Below are positions 54,112 to 62,856 of a stretch of 64,000 bases of DNA, piece after piece (within the stretch, counting starts at the first letter, position 1; each line of letters starts with the position of its first letter). Under the pieces are notes generated by a model that worked only from the letters and a program-made list of their open reading frames with translations, searched no databases and was not told the origin of the DNA. The position numbers and the translations under genes are program-made. Source of the stretch: an uncultured Thermoleophilia bacterium (GTDB lineage: Bacteria; Actinomycetota; Thermoleophilia; UBA2241); contig CAIYOD010000111.1 of NCBI GenBank assembly GCA_903927755.1, positions 1 through 64,000 on the forward strand, in the 5' to 3' direction.

Positions 54112-55668
54112 TCAGGGCGCTGCCGGCGTAGGCATCCCTTGCGGGACCGGCATGCCGGTCGGGGGAGTGCCGCCGGGTAGGCCGCCGGACCCGTCACTCC
54201 CCGGTGGTGGGCCCGGCATGCCTCCCGGGCCTCCGGGCCGCCCACCCATGATGCCGCCGCGCGGGTCGGCCGCGGCCATGTCGGCGTAGGACCAGAAGCC
54301 GAGGCCGAAGAACGCGGCCACCGCGGTCAGCGCCGCCCAGCGCGGCACCCGGACGAGCGCCCAGGCGCCCAGCAGCGCGATCGGCGCCAGCGCGGGGACG
54401 AAGAACCTGATGAGGTGGATGGCGTTGTCCGCGCCGGCAGGACCGGCTCCGCCACCGCCACCGCCACCGCCGGCGCCGCCCGGCCCGGTGCTCATCTGCG
54501 CCGTCCAGTAGTAGGTGGAGTACAGCGCCCACGTGCCCCACCAGACGGCGGTGAGCGCCGCGGCGACGGCTACGTCGCGGTGGGCCGCGGCGCGGGAGGG
54601 GCGCACCTCGTCCTTGGGCGCAGTGCGGCGCAGCCAGATGCTGCGCCCGGCCATCCAGACAAGGGCGACGAGGGCGAGCAGGCACGCCGGCATGGTCGCT
54701 ACGAGGAGCTGGGGCATGTGGTCGAGGTTGCCGCTGATCGCTCCCAGCCCGAAGGAGATGACGCCGCTGGCGTAGCCGGTGGCCGTGGCCGAGCCGTAGA
54801 CGAACGCGTTCCAGGCGAGCGCCAGAGCGCCGGCGAGTACGGCGGACCCGAACCACCAGAGCAGCGCCCGTTTGGGCAGCCGGCCGCGGTCGAAGACCCA
54901 TACGGCCAGTACGGCCACCGCTGCGACGGCGAGCGCGATCGCGTCCGTGTAGCGGACCAGCATCGCGCCCTCCAGGGCGAGGAACCCGAGCAGGCCGACG
55001 GCGGTCCGCACCCTCGGCCGCTTCTCGACTACGAGCAACGCCCAGAGCAGGGCGCCGGCGCCGGCCGCGATGAGCGCGGCGCCGGTGAAGGTGGGCATCC
55101 AGGCGCGCCACGCGAACGCGAGCGCCGCGCCCGACGAGCAGAACAGCCCGACGGCGAACGTGCCGCCCCAGGCGCCCAGCCAGCGTCGCCCGCCGAAGAA
55201 CAGCGCGACGCAGCCGAGGCCGCCGTAGAACAGCGGCGCCAGCCGTTCGAGCCCGACGAGTGCGAACGGCGCCACCAGGAAGGGGTAGCCGGGGTTCTTC
55301 TCGCTCACCCAGCTCCCGTCGCCCAGTTGCGTCCACTGCGCGATGCCCTGACTGCCGCTGAGCCCGTCCGCTGAGTCCTGCTGCTGCAGGCGCTCCGCGA
55401 GGTCCTGGTACTCCGCGTCGCTGAGGATGACGTGACCCTCGGTGAGCGCCACGATGGAGGCGCGGTAGGCGTAGTCGTCGGGCTCCGCGAGGGTCACCGG
55501 GCGCGTCAGCGCCGCGCCGCTCAGCACGGCGAAACAGATGAGTGCGACGGCGATCTCGATCCAGACAGTCCTCGAGACCGCCCGGATGCCGGCCCGCGAC
55601 CAGAGTCGCGAGCGGCCCGCCGGCGTGTCGGCAGAGGCAGCGGCGGATGTCGAGGTGGACGTGGTCAT
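54112..55668 (-). CDS. Polytopic membrane protein, possible glycosyltransferase-C-like
   Basis: Encodes about 518 residues with roughly ten to twelve membrane spans. An early luminal acidic site reads 'AEPDDYAYRASIVAL' and later 'WVSEKNPGYPFLVAPFALVG', which recalls GT-C (PMT/ArnT-like) enzymes: acidic pair in the first loop, K/NPG.P in the next. The C-terminal tail is a Gly/Pro/Met-rich low-complexity sequence with a poly-Gly run near residue 400. No firm family is recognised. The start at ATG 55668 is uncertain; GTG 55701 is an alternative. Confidence 0.68.
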   Translation of the reverse strand: MTTSTSTSAAASADTPAGRSRLWSRAGIRAVSRTVWIEIAVALICFAVLSGAALTRPVTLAEPDDYAYRASIVALTEGHVILSDAEYQDLAERLQQQDSADGLSGSQGIAQWTQLGDGSWVSEKNPGYPFLVAPFALVGLERLAPLFYGGLGCVALFFGGRRWLGAWGGTFAVGLFCSSGAALAFAWRAWMPTFTGAALIAAGAGALLWALLVVEKRPRVRTAVGLLGFLALEGAMLVRYTDAIALAVAAVAVLAVWVFDRGRLPKRALLWWFGSAVLAGALALAWNAFVYGSATATGYASGVISFGLGAISGNLDHMPQLLVATMPACLLALVALVWMAGRSIWLRRTAPKDEVRPSRAAAHRDVAVAAALTAVWWGTWALYSTYYWTAQMSTGPGGAGGGGGGGGAGPAGADNAIHLIRFFVPALAPIALLGAWALVRVPRWAALTAVAAFFGLGFWSYADMAAADPRGGIMGGRPGGPGGMPGPPPGSDGSGGLPGGTPPTGMPVPQGMPTPAAP

Positions 55669-55841
55669 GAGTGCATCGTAGTCGCTCTTCCTGAGAGCCA
55701 CATGAGAGTCCCCTGAGAGTGGTTACTGCGCCCGTCGAACCGAGCTAACGCTTGACGGCTCGCCACGCGCCTCCGTTTGATGGGCGGGTGACGCCGTGCA
55801 CGTGCGGCGTCCGACAGGGGAGCCTGGGGGAGGGGGACGCC

Positions 55842-56426
55842 ATGCTGTGCTCGGCAGGATCGTCGACAAAGGTATGCGGGGGCCGAAGGAGCCTGGCTGT
55901 GATGCTGCTCGTGGCCGCCGCCTGGGCGGCGCTCACGCTCGCCGCCTGCGGCGCCTCGGAGGAGGCCGCCACGTCCTCGGGGTCGGGCGGCGGCGGCGAG
56001 GCCACGGCGGCGTCGCCGGCGGCCGCGGTGGACTACGCCACGCTGCTGACGCAGGAGGACGTCCGCGCCATCACCGGCCACAAGGACGCGACACCCATGC
56101 CCGAGTCCGACTGGGGCATGCGCGCGGGCGACTCGGAGTACTTCGCCCTCTATGAGGCCAAGGACTGGCCTGAGGCGGTGTGGTTCCGCGTCGGCCGCAA
56201 GGGCATGTTCGAGGAGGCGCGGAAGGCATCCGACACGCCGGCCGAGACCATCCCCGACCTTGGCGACGACGCGTTCTGGTGGGACTACACCGACGTGCAG
56301 CGCGGCCTCGCCGTCCTCGTCGGCGACTCCACGTACATGGTCAGTACGAGGCTCGCCTGGGACAAGCCACAGATGACCGACGACCAGATGCTGGAGATGG
56401 CGGAGACGATCGTCGGCCGGCTGTAG
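55842..56426 (+). CDS. Putative lipoprotein, function unknown
   Basis: Encodes 194 residues. The signal peptide ends in a lipobox (TLAAC, Cys36), followed by a Ser/Gly/Ala linker and a globular domain with 'VDYATLLTQEDVRAITGHKD' and 'DLGDDAFWWDYTDVQRGLAV'. This resembles the small extracytoplasmic proteins annotated as DUF3558-like, but the match is only by appearance. ATG 55842 follows GGGGGAGGGGG. Confidence 0.75.
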   Translation: MLCSAGSSTKVCGGRRSLAVMLLVAAAWAALTLAACGASEEAATSSGSGGGGEATAASPAAAVDYATLLTQEDVRAITGHKDATPMPESDWGMRAGDSEYFALYEAKDWPEAVWFRVGRKGMFEEARKASDTPAETIPDLGDDAFWWDYTDVQRGLAVLVGDSTYMVSTRLAWDKPQMTDDQMLEMAETIVGRL

Positions 56427-56583
56427 CCGCCGGTCGGGCTCCGGTCACTCCGTCTGCTCGCCGGCGGGCGGGCCGGGTTCCCGGCTCGTCTGGGCAGACG
56501 TTCCCGACAGCGGCGACGAGGCAGGCGAACGGAGGGGGTGCGCCGAAGGAAGGACGACGAAGGATCGACGAGCCGGAGGCACC

Positions 56584-56979
56584 ATGGTGACAGCGCGCGA
56601 CGCGTACGACGACTGGTACGAGGACGACGAGCCGTACGGCGACGCTGAGGAACGTCGGTACGACTCCTCGTCGCGGCGTCTGGAACTGGTGCGGCCGGCA
56701 CGGTTCGCGTTCGAGGTGATCGCGCCGGAGAGCTTCGAGGTCGTGCAGGCCATCGCCGACCGCTTGCGCGCGGGTGCACCCGTGCTGGTCGATCTCCGCG
56801 GCTGCGACCCGCAGCTCACGGGCCGCCTGACGGACTTCTGCAGCGGCCTCGTCTACGCTCTCGAGGGCACCCTCCAGCACGTCGGCCGCGAGGTGCTCCT
56901 GCTCGCGCCGGACCACGTGGACGTCTCCGGCGATGAGGCCTCCGCGGTCAGGGAGCCCGGCTTCTACAACCGGAGCTGA
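56584..56979 (+). CDS. sepF: Cell division protein SepF
   Basis: Encodes 131 residues. An acidic, tyrosine-rich N-terminal stretch (YDDWYEDDEPYG) precedes the SepF domain with 'VIAPESFEVVQAIADRL', 'VLVDLRGCDPQLTGRLTDFC', 'GLVYALEGTLQHVG' and the typical end 'GFYNRS'. SepF anchors FtsZ filaments to the membrane in Gram-positives and actinobacteria. The N-terminal membrane-binding helix is not obvious, so this may be a secondary SepF copy. The peptidoglycan hydrolase gene downstream fits a wall/division theme. Confidence 0.9.
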   Translation: MVTARDAYDDWYEDDEPYGDAEERRYDSSSRRLELVRPARFAFEVIAPESFEVVQAIADRLRAGAPVLVDLRGCDPQLTGRLTDFCSGLVYALEGTLQHVGREVLLLAPDHVDVSGDEASAVREPGFYNRS

Positions 56980-57097
56980 CCATGGGCCTGAACGTCCATC
57001 GGTTTGCCCCGGGAGGCTCAGGATGCTACGGTCGCTGGCTCAAGCCCGGCGCCGGGCCCAGGACCGTGAGTCACCCGGCGCGAAGGAGGCGATTCGT

Positions 57098-58189
57098 TTG
57101 ACCCCCATTCGCAAGGCGACCTTTCTCGGTCTGATATCTCTCGTCGTGCTGCTCGCCATCGCCGCGACCGCGGCGGCAGGCCCCATCGCCGCCAAGAAGG
57201 CGAAGCTCGCGGCCGTCCAGGCGCAGCTCGGCAAGGTCTACGAACAGTCCGACATGGCCGTGGAGCGCTACAACGAGGCGGCCAGCAAGCTCAAGAACGT
57301 CCAGGACCGCATCGTCCGCAACCAGCATCTGCTCAAGGTCGCGGAGTACAAGCTCGGCGTCGCCAACGACCACCTCACGTCCCGGGCCCGGCAGGTCTAC
57401 AAGGCCGACGATGCCGGCCTCATGGACGTCGTGTTCGCGTCGCGCACCTTCGACGACCTCCTCACGCAGCTCGACGTGATGCAACGCATGACGCAGAGCG
57501 ACGCCGACACGGCCCGCGAGGCCAAGGTCTATCGCCAGGAGATCTCCGACCGGCGCATCGCCCTCGATGCGGACCGCGCCTCGGCCGTGAAGCTGGTGGC
57601 GCAGCGCCAGGAGAGCAAGGAGCAGGTGCTCGCGCTGCAGTCGCAGCTCGAGGGCGCCGCGGGCGGCCTCAAGAACGAGATCGCCGACCTCGAGGCCAAG
57701 GCGGCGGCCGCCGCCAAGGCCAAGGCCGAAGCGGCGGCGCTCGCGGCATCGCAGACCGCGTCGTCGTCGAACGGCTCGTCCGGGTCTTCCGGCTCGTCGA
57801 GCTCGGGCGGCGGCGGAGGCGGCACCATCGTCGACCCCGGCGGCTCCGGCCACTCGTCCGTCGTGGCCATCGCCCAGCGCTACCTCGGCGTCCCCTACGT
57901 CTGGGGCGGCGCCAGCCCGAGCGGCTTCGACTGCTCCGGCCTTGCCATGTACTGCTACGCGCAGATCGGCATCGGCATGTCGCACGGCGCCACCGATCAG
58001 CAGCGCTCCAGCCATCCCGTCTCGCTCGGCGCACTGCAGCCGGGCGACCTCGTGTTCTTCGGCAGCGCCAGCTACAGCCACCACGTCGGCATCTACGTCG
58101 GCGGCGGCAGCATGATCCACGCCCCGCACACCGGCGCCGTGGTCAGCTACGGCTCCATCAGCGGCGCCTGGATCGGCGGGCGTTTCTAG
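57098..58189 (+). CDS. NlpC/P60 peptidoglycan endopeptidase with coiled coil
   Basis: Encodes 363 residues from TTG 57098, eight bases after AAGGAGG. A signal sequence (about 8-29) precedes a long coiled coil (about 30-215) like those of PcsB/RipC-type hydrolases, a Ser/Gly linker, and the NlpC/P60 domain. Catalytic Cys279 is in FDCSGL and His329 in HHVGIYVG. It should cut stem peptides during wall separation, with the coiled coil as a contact for FtsEX-like activators. A strong terminator follows. Confidence 0.92.
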   Translation: MTPIRKATFLGLISLVVLLAIAATAAAGPIAAKKAKLAAVQAQLGKVYEQSDMAVERYNEAASKLKNVQDRIVRNQHLLKVAEYKLGVANDHLTSRARQVYKADDAGLMDVVFASRTFDDLLTQLDVMQRMTQSDADTAREAKVYRQEISDRRIALDADRASAVKLVAQRQESKEQVLALQSQLEGAAGGLKNEIADLEAKAAAAAKAKAEAAALAASQTASSSNGSSGSSGSSSSGGGGGGTIVDPGGSGHSSVVAIAQRYLGVPYVWGGASPSGFDCSGLAMYCYAQIGIGMSHGATDQQRSSHPVSLGALQPGDLVFFGSASYSHHVGIYVGGGSMIHAPHTGAVVSYGSISGAWIGGRF

Positions 58190-58231
58190 CCTGCACGGCG
58201 CGCCTCGGCGCGCTTCCCGATGACCGCGCGA

Positions 58232-58270
58232 AAGGGGGCGGGGCGCCGATGGCGCCCCGCCCCCTTCTTC
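58232..58270 (+). terminator. Strong rho-independent-like terminator
   Basis: AAGGGGGCGGGGCGCC pairs perfectly with GGCGCCCCGCCCCCTT over a 3-base loop, followed by CTTC. It ends the NlpC/P60 gene and may also serve the convergent amidohydrolase. Confidence 0.85.
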
Positions 58271-58313
58271 TCCGTCCGGTATGGCGCGCTCCCCGCGCGC
58301 CGTTCCCGTCACG

Positions 58314-60092
58314 TCACAGCGTGTCGTACAGGACCGTGCCCCGTCCCATCGTGAACAGCACGTGAGCGTCGAACAGCTCGGTCGCCTCGACCTTGAAGAG
58401 GTCGGTGTCGAGCACGATGAGGTCGGCGCTCTTGCCGACCTTGATCGAGCCGATCCTCTTCTCCAGGAAGTTGGCCTTGGCGCCATTGATGGTGAAGCTG
58501 CGGATCATCTGGTTCAGGGTCACGCGCTCCTCCGGCCACAGCACGCCCTCGAGGTTCGGCGGGGCCGGATACTCCCACACGAGGTCGGGAGCCCAGCGGT
58601 TGACGCCCACCGCGATGCCCGTCAGCGGCGCCGGCGGGATCGTCACCGGGTAGTCGCTGGCCGACGCCACGAGCACCCCGGCATCGAAGAAGCTCTTCAT
58701 CGGGTATTCCTCGTCGGCCCGCGGCAGCCCGAGGTACGGCAGTTGGAGGTTCGTGTAGTAGTCGTCCTTGATGAACCAGTACGGGTCCGGGACCGCGGTG
58801 ACCCCAAGCCTCCTGAAGCGTGCGACATCCTTCGGGTTCACCAGCTGGAGGTGGGTGATGCCCGGACGACCGTCGCGGGCGCCGTTCGACGTGCGCGCGT
58901 AGCGCAGGGCGTCCAGCGTCTCCGTCGTGGCGGCGTCGCCGATCGCGTGCGTGTGGATCTGGAAGCCGGCCCGGTCGAGCCTGGCGAACGTCTTGTTGAG
59001 CACGTCGGGCTGCCAGATCGGCTCGCCGCGATAGTCCGCGTCGCCGGCGTAGTCGAGCGCGTCGGCGTAGGGCTCGTCGAGGTACGCGGTGTGGCCCTCG
59101 ACCACCCCGTCGGCGAAGACCTTGACCGCCGGCGTCCTGAACATGCTGGTCGTGTGCTTTGCCCGTTCCGCCTTGGCCGCTTTGAGCCAGGCGTTCAGGT
59201 CGTCCTCGGGCGTGATCGCGAGCGCCCCGCGGAAGCGCACCTTGAGCTCGCCCGCGGCCGCCATCTCCTCCAGGGCCTGCACGCCGTTGCCACCCACGTA
59301 CAGGAGCGGGTCGAAGACGGTGGTGATGCCGAGCGGGCCGGCGACCTCCTGCTGGTAGTACGCGACGCCGTCTTTGTACTCCTGGACCGTGTAGTCCGGG
59401 AGCAGGTCGGTCACGAGGTTGGCCGCGGTCTCCCGCAGGGTGCCGGACGGGACCCCGAAGGGGTTGGCGGCGTCGACGCTGTCGAGGAGCCGCTCGATCT
59501 TGCCGTTCTCGGGGTCGGGAGTCTTGCCGTCGATGCCGGCCAGCGCGAGGGCCGCGCTGTTCGCCCAGCAGGAGTGGTAGTCCTCGGACATCAGAGCGAC
59601 CGGCCGGTCGCTCACCACGGCGTCGAGGTCACTGGCCAGCGGTCCGATGCCGGGCGCGACGGTGTTGCTCCAGCCCTGGCCACGGATGACCTCCAGATCG
59701 GGGCCGGCCGTGGCGAAGTCGGCGACGGCGGCGACGTACTCGTCGACGGTCGTCATGCCGTAGAGCAGCACGGAGTACAGGCCGGTCACGCTCATGCTTG
59801 CGTGGGCGTGCGAGTCGACGAAGCTCGGCATCAGCATCTTGCCGCCGAGGTCGACGACCTTGGTGGACGGCCCCACGAACGCCTTGACGCCGCGATTGGA
59901 GCCCACGTAGACGATCTTGCCGTGCCGCACGGCCACCGCCTGCGCGGTGCGCTGGCCGGGGTTGACCGTGAACACGGAGCCGTTCTTGAAGACGGTGTTG
60001 GCCGGCTTGTTCTTGGCCACCGCCGCGGCTGGGAGAATGAGCGCCGCTACGAGCAGTGCCAGCAGCGCCCCCAGCCAGATCCTTGATCTCAT
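58314..60092 (-). CDS. Secreted YtcJ-like amidohydrolase
   Basis: Encodes 592 residues. A Sec signal peptide (about 1-26, cleavage after AVA) is followed by the amidohydrolase_3 fold. The metal motif is DSHAH (His95, His97), with 'LMSEDYHSCWANSAALA' and 'IHTHAIGDAATTETLDALRYAR' later, as in YtcJ/LAF-type enzymes. Many relatives are cytoplasmic, so export is notable. The substrate, an amide or similar bond, is unknown. The start follows AAGGGGGGTT. Confidence 0.92.
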   Translation of the reverse strand: MRSRIWLGALLALLVAALILPAAAVAKNKPANTVFKNGSVFTVNPGQRTAQAVAVRHGKIVYVGSNRGVKAFVGPSTKVVDLGGKMLMPSFVDSHAHASMSVTGLYSVLLYGMTTVDEYVAAVADFATAGPDLEVIRGQGWSNTVAPGIGPLASDLDAVVSDRPVALMSEDYHSCWANSAALALAGIDGKTPDPENGKIERLLDSVDAANPFGVPSGTLRETAANLVTDLLPDYTVQEYKDGVAYYQQEVAGPLGITTVFDPLLYVGGNGVQALEEMAAAGELKVRFRGALAITPEDDLNAWLKAAKAERAKHTTSMFRTPAVKVFADGVVEGHTAYLDEPYADALDYAGDADYRGEPIWQPDVLNKTFARLDRAGFQIHTHAIGDAATTETLDALRYARTSNGARDGRPGITHLQLVNPKDVARFRRLGVTAVPDPYWFIKDDYYTNLQLPYLGLPRADEEYPMKSFFDAGVLVASASDYPVTIPPAPLTGIAVGVNRWAPDLVWEYPAPPNLEGVLWPEERVTLNQMIRSFTINGAKANFLEKRIGSIKVGKSADLIVLDTDLFKVEATELFDAHVLFTMGRGTVLYDTL

Positions 60093-60153
60093 CGTGGAAC
60101 CCCCCTTGTGAGACGACTGTGGGCGCAGGATGCAAGTCTCCCAGGGGGGAAGG

Positions 60154-60990
60154 TCAAGCGATGGGGACGGCCAGTTCGGTGATCCACGCGTGGGGGTCGT
60201 CCGTGTCCAGTTCGGTCACGACGCCCAGTTCGCGCACCGGGCCCGACGCGACGAGGTCGTTCTCGGCGATCCATGCGCGCAGCTCGACGTGGGCGTTCCA
60301 GATCGTGTCGTAGGGGCCCTGGAACGTGGTGTAGGCGACGCGCTCCTCGGGCAGTTCCATGCAGGTGACGCCCGGGCACGAGGGGAGTCGCCGGGCGACC
60401 GGGAAGCAGACCTCGAAGCGGATCTCGTCGTCCCGGGCGAAGTCGGTGGTGTAGAGGACGACGGGCTGGGCCGCCGGCTCCGCCCCCTGCCGGGCGATGT
60501 GGACCAGCACGGTCGCGCCGGCCTGCCGTATGGCGCTCTCGAGCAGCCAAGGGTCGTGGGGGTGGGTGCGCGGGGCGGCGCCGCGCGCGCTCATCACGAG
60601 GATCGCCGGAACGGTCTTGAGGGCGATCTCATATGACACCAGAGGCCCGCCGCGCGCGAGCTCCTGGTCCAGCAGCCTGAGCAGGCGGCTCTGCTCCGCC
60701 AATCGCGCCGCCACGCCGTCGCGATGCTGCCGCAGGTGCGCGCGCAGCTCGCCGGCCTCGGAGGCGGCGATCAGGTCGGCCAGCTGGTCGACGGTGAGCC
60801 CCATCTGGCGGCCGAGGTGGATGAGGCTGGCCACGCGCGTCTGACCGAGGTCGTAGTAGCGGTAGCGCGTGTCCGGGTCGACGAGCGCAGGCGAGAGCAC
60901 ACCGCGCTCATCGAGGCGGCGGAGCAGCCGCGGCGACAGGTCGGTGAGCTTGGCGAAGCGCCCGATCGTGAGGAGTCCGTCTGTGTCCAC
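60154..60990 (-). CDS. MerR-family regulator with GyrI-like effector domain
   Basis: Encodes 278 residues. The MerR winged helix ('LLTIGRFAKLTDLSPRLLRR', 'YRYYDLGQTRVASLIHLGRQ') is followed by a coiled coil (about 85-125) and a C-terminal AraC-effector/GyrI-like domain with 'YTTFQGPYDTIWNAHVELRA'. This BmrR-like layout senses hydrophobic small molecules. The start is GTG 60990. It lies divergent to the formyltransferase-like gene. Confidence 0.88.
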   Translation of the reverse strand: MDTDGLLTIGRFAKLTDLSPRLLRRLDERGVLSPALVDPDTRYRYYDLGQTRVASLIHLGRQMGLTVDQLADLIAASEAGELRAHLRQHRDGVAARLAEQSRLLRLLDQELARGGPLVSYEIALKTVPAILVMSARGAAPRTHPHDPWLLESAIRQAGATVLVHIARQGAEPAAQPVVLYTTDFARDDEIRFEVCFPVARRLPSCPGVTCMELPEERVAYTTFQGPYDTIWNAHVELRAWIAENDLVASGPVRELGVVTELDTDDPHAWITELAVPIA

Positions 60991-61120
60991 GACTCCAGCG
61001 TACGCGTGAAGGCGGCGCCGAGGCAATGCCTGCCGGCGCCGTCTTCCGATACCATCCGTGCGACGACCAGGCGGAGCCGCCCGCCGTGGCGGGGGCGGCG
61101 ATCACGGCGAGGAGGCACGG

Positions 61121-62044
61121 ATGCGGATCGTGGTGCACGGCCAGCAGGCCTTCGGCAAGGCCGTGCTCGAGGCGCTGCTCGAGCGGGGCGCCGACGTGGT
61201 GGCGGTCTACGCCGCAGCGGAAGGCCCGCGGCCGGACCCGCTGGCGGAGGCGGCTCAGGCGGCCGGGCTTCCGCTCGTCCGCCCGGCCTCGTTCCGCGAC
61301 CCGGCTGTGGTGGAGTCGTTCCGCGGCTTTGCGCCGGACCTCCAGGTCATGGCGTTCGTCACGCTGATCGTCCCGCCGGAGTTCCTCTCCGTACCGACGC
61401 ACGGCACGATCCAGTACCACCCGTCTCTGCTTCCGAGGCACCGCGGTCGCAGTGCGATCAACTGGCCGGTGATCAAGGGTGAGCCCGAGACCGGCCTCAC
61501 GGTGTTCTGGCCGGACGGCGGCATCGATACGGGCGACGTGCTGCTGCAGCGCACCACGCCGATCTCGGAGACCGACACGCTGGGCTCCGTGTACTTCGAC
61601 CGTCTGTTCCCGATGGGCGTGGAGGCGATGCTGGAGGCGGTGGACCTGGTCGCTGCCGGCACGGCCCCGCGGATCCCGCAGGACGAGTCGCTGGCGACCT
61701 ACGAGGCGCCGTGCGAGCGTGAGAACGCGCGCATCGACTGGGGCAAGCCTTGCCGGCAGCTCCACGACCTGATCCGCGGCTGCGACCCGGCGCCGGGGGC
61801 CTGGACCACCTGCGGCGGCCAGGCCCTGCAGCTCTTCTCGTCGGCGCCTCGGCCCGCCCGTGATGTCACGGGCGTCGGCGGCGCGATGGGTGAGGTCGCC
61901 TCAGTCGACGACGACGGCTTCAGCGTCGTCTGCGCCGACGGCCGCGTGCGCGTCACCCGCGTGCGGCCGGCCGGGGGCGCGAAGACGGGCGCCGGCGAGT
62001 GGGCCGCTGCAAGCGGCCTCGTCCCCGGCGCCCGTCTGGAGTGA
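61121..62044 (+). CDS. Formyltransferase-fold protein (Fmt/FDH-like)
   Basis: Encodes 307 residues. The N-terminal formyltransferase domain has 'HPSLLPRHRG' with catalytic His100 and Asp136 (GGIDTGD). A C-terminal OB-like domain follows (about 205-307). True Met-tRNA formyltransferases have Asn two residues before the His; here it is Gln98, closer to the hydrolase domain of 10-formyltetrahydrofolate dehydrogenase. It likely moves or removes a formyl group from 10-formyl-tetrahydrofolate. ATG 61121 follows GAGGAGG. Confidence 0.85.
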   Translation: MRIVVHGQQAFGKAVLEALLERGADVVAVYAAAEGPRPDPLAEAAQAAGLPLVRPASFRDPAVVESFRGFAPDLQVMAFVTLIVPPEFLSVPTHGTIQYHPSLLPRHRGRSAINWPVIKGEPETGLTVFWPDGGIDTGDVLLQRTTPISETDTLGSVYFDRLFPMGVEAMLEAVDLVAAGTAPRIPQDESLATYEAPCERENARIDWGKPCRQLHDLIRGCDPAPGAWTTCGGQALQLFSSAPRPARDVTGVGGAMGEVASVDDDGFSVVCADGRVRVTRVRPAGGAKTGAGEWAAASGLVPGARLE

Positions 62045-62050
62045 CGCTCG

Positions 62051-62227
62051 TCAGGCCGGCGTCTTCCTCGGCAGCACCAGCACCACGATCAGCGTGATGA
62101 GGAAGAAGAAGAATCCGAGGATGCCGAACAGAACGGGGCTGTAGCCCTTGTTGCCGGCCAGCCATGCGCACAGCCATGCACACAGCACGGCGATGACGAG
62201 GCTGATGAGCCAATACCACCAGACCAT
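62051..62227 (-). CDS. 58-residue two-helix membrane protein
   Basis: Starts at ATG 62227 after AAGGAGGA and encodes MVWWYWLISLVIAVLCAWL, then a turn GNKGYSPVLFG, a second helix and the tail LPRKTPA. The pattern matches the protein at 1427-1645 (KGxSPxL turn, then phenylalanine/isoleucine-rich helix and LPxKT-like tail). It converges on the formyltransferase-like gene, 6 bases after its stop. Function unknown. Confidence 0.7.
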   Translation of the reverse strand: MVWWYWLISLVIAVLCAWLCAWLAGNKGYSPVLFGILGFFFFLITLIVVLVLPRKTPA

Positions 62228-62320
62228 TGAGTCCTCCTTGGGTAGACAAGGACTCCTTCCCGATGAGCAGAAGCAGTCCTTCCGCTGGAGAGGCCTGGGA
62301 GGTGGAGGCGGGCCGCCCGC

Positions 62321-62581
62321 TCAGGCGACGGAGAGCGGGCGCAGCTCCACCGGCCTGCGCGCCGCGCAGAGGTCGCAGGTGCAGCCCTCGGCGTGGCGCC
62401 AGCCATGCCCGGGGGTGCGCCACGACGGGACCAGACGCTGCTTGCCTTTGGGGTCGCGGCGCCAGAAGCTGATGCCGTCGTAGTAGAAGCTGTCGTCGTC
62501 CGCGGTCTCGCCGTCGAGCCAAGCCTCGCGCTCGGCGCAGAGGATCTGGTATCTGCTGTAGGTCAGGCGGTCCGCGTTCAT
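62321..62581 (-). CDS. Small hypothetical protein with CxCxxC
   Basis: Encodes 86 residues from ATG 62581, after GAGGAGAG. It is soluble, with an aromatic middle (DDDSFYYDGISFWRR) and a C-terminal CTCDLCAARRP motif that could bind zinc or be redox-active. I do not recognise the family. The 58-residue membrane protein gene follows it on the same strand after 93 bases. Confidence 0.65.
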   Translation of the reverse strand: MNADRLTYSRYQILCAEREAWLDGETADDDSFYYDGISFWRRDPKGKQRLVPSWRTPGHGWRHAEGCTCDLCAARRPVELRPLSVA

Positions 62582-62856
62582 CGCTCTCTCCTCGTTCCCC
62601 TCGGCGCCCCTCACGCCGGTTGCACTCCAAGTATCGGTTCCCGCCGCCCGGGAGTATCCAGAACATTCGTCTGGGTGGCGCGACTTCTTTGCGAGCCTGA
62701 CGTGAGGCTGTGACCTTCCCGAGACGGTTCCCAAGCCGCCTGGGTAACCAGACGGATGTCCTATAGGGCGCCTGCCTCTGTTGCCGAATTCGTAAGCGAC
62801 CACTCAGCTGGGGCGCGCCCATGACGGCGCCCCGTGGAGCAGCGGAGGAGAAGAAG

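Noticed and set aside
54430-54480. CCGCCACCGCCACC-type repeat
   Set aside because: It encodes a poly-glycine run in the minus-strand membrane protein and needs no separate explanation.
58281-60086. Plus-strand frame of 601 codons opposite the secreted amidohydrolase
   Set aside because: It is antisense to a gene with signal peptide, ribosome binding site and metal motif.
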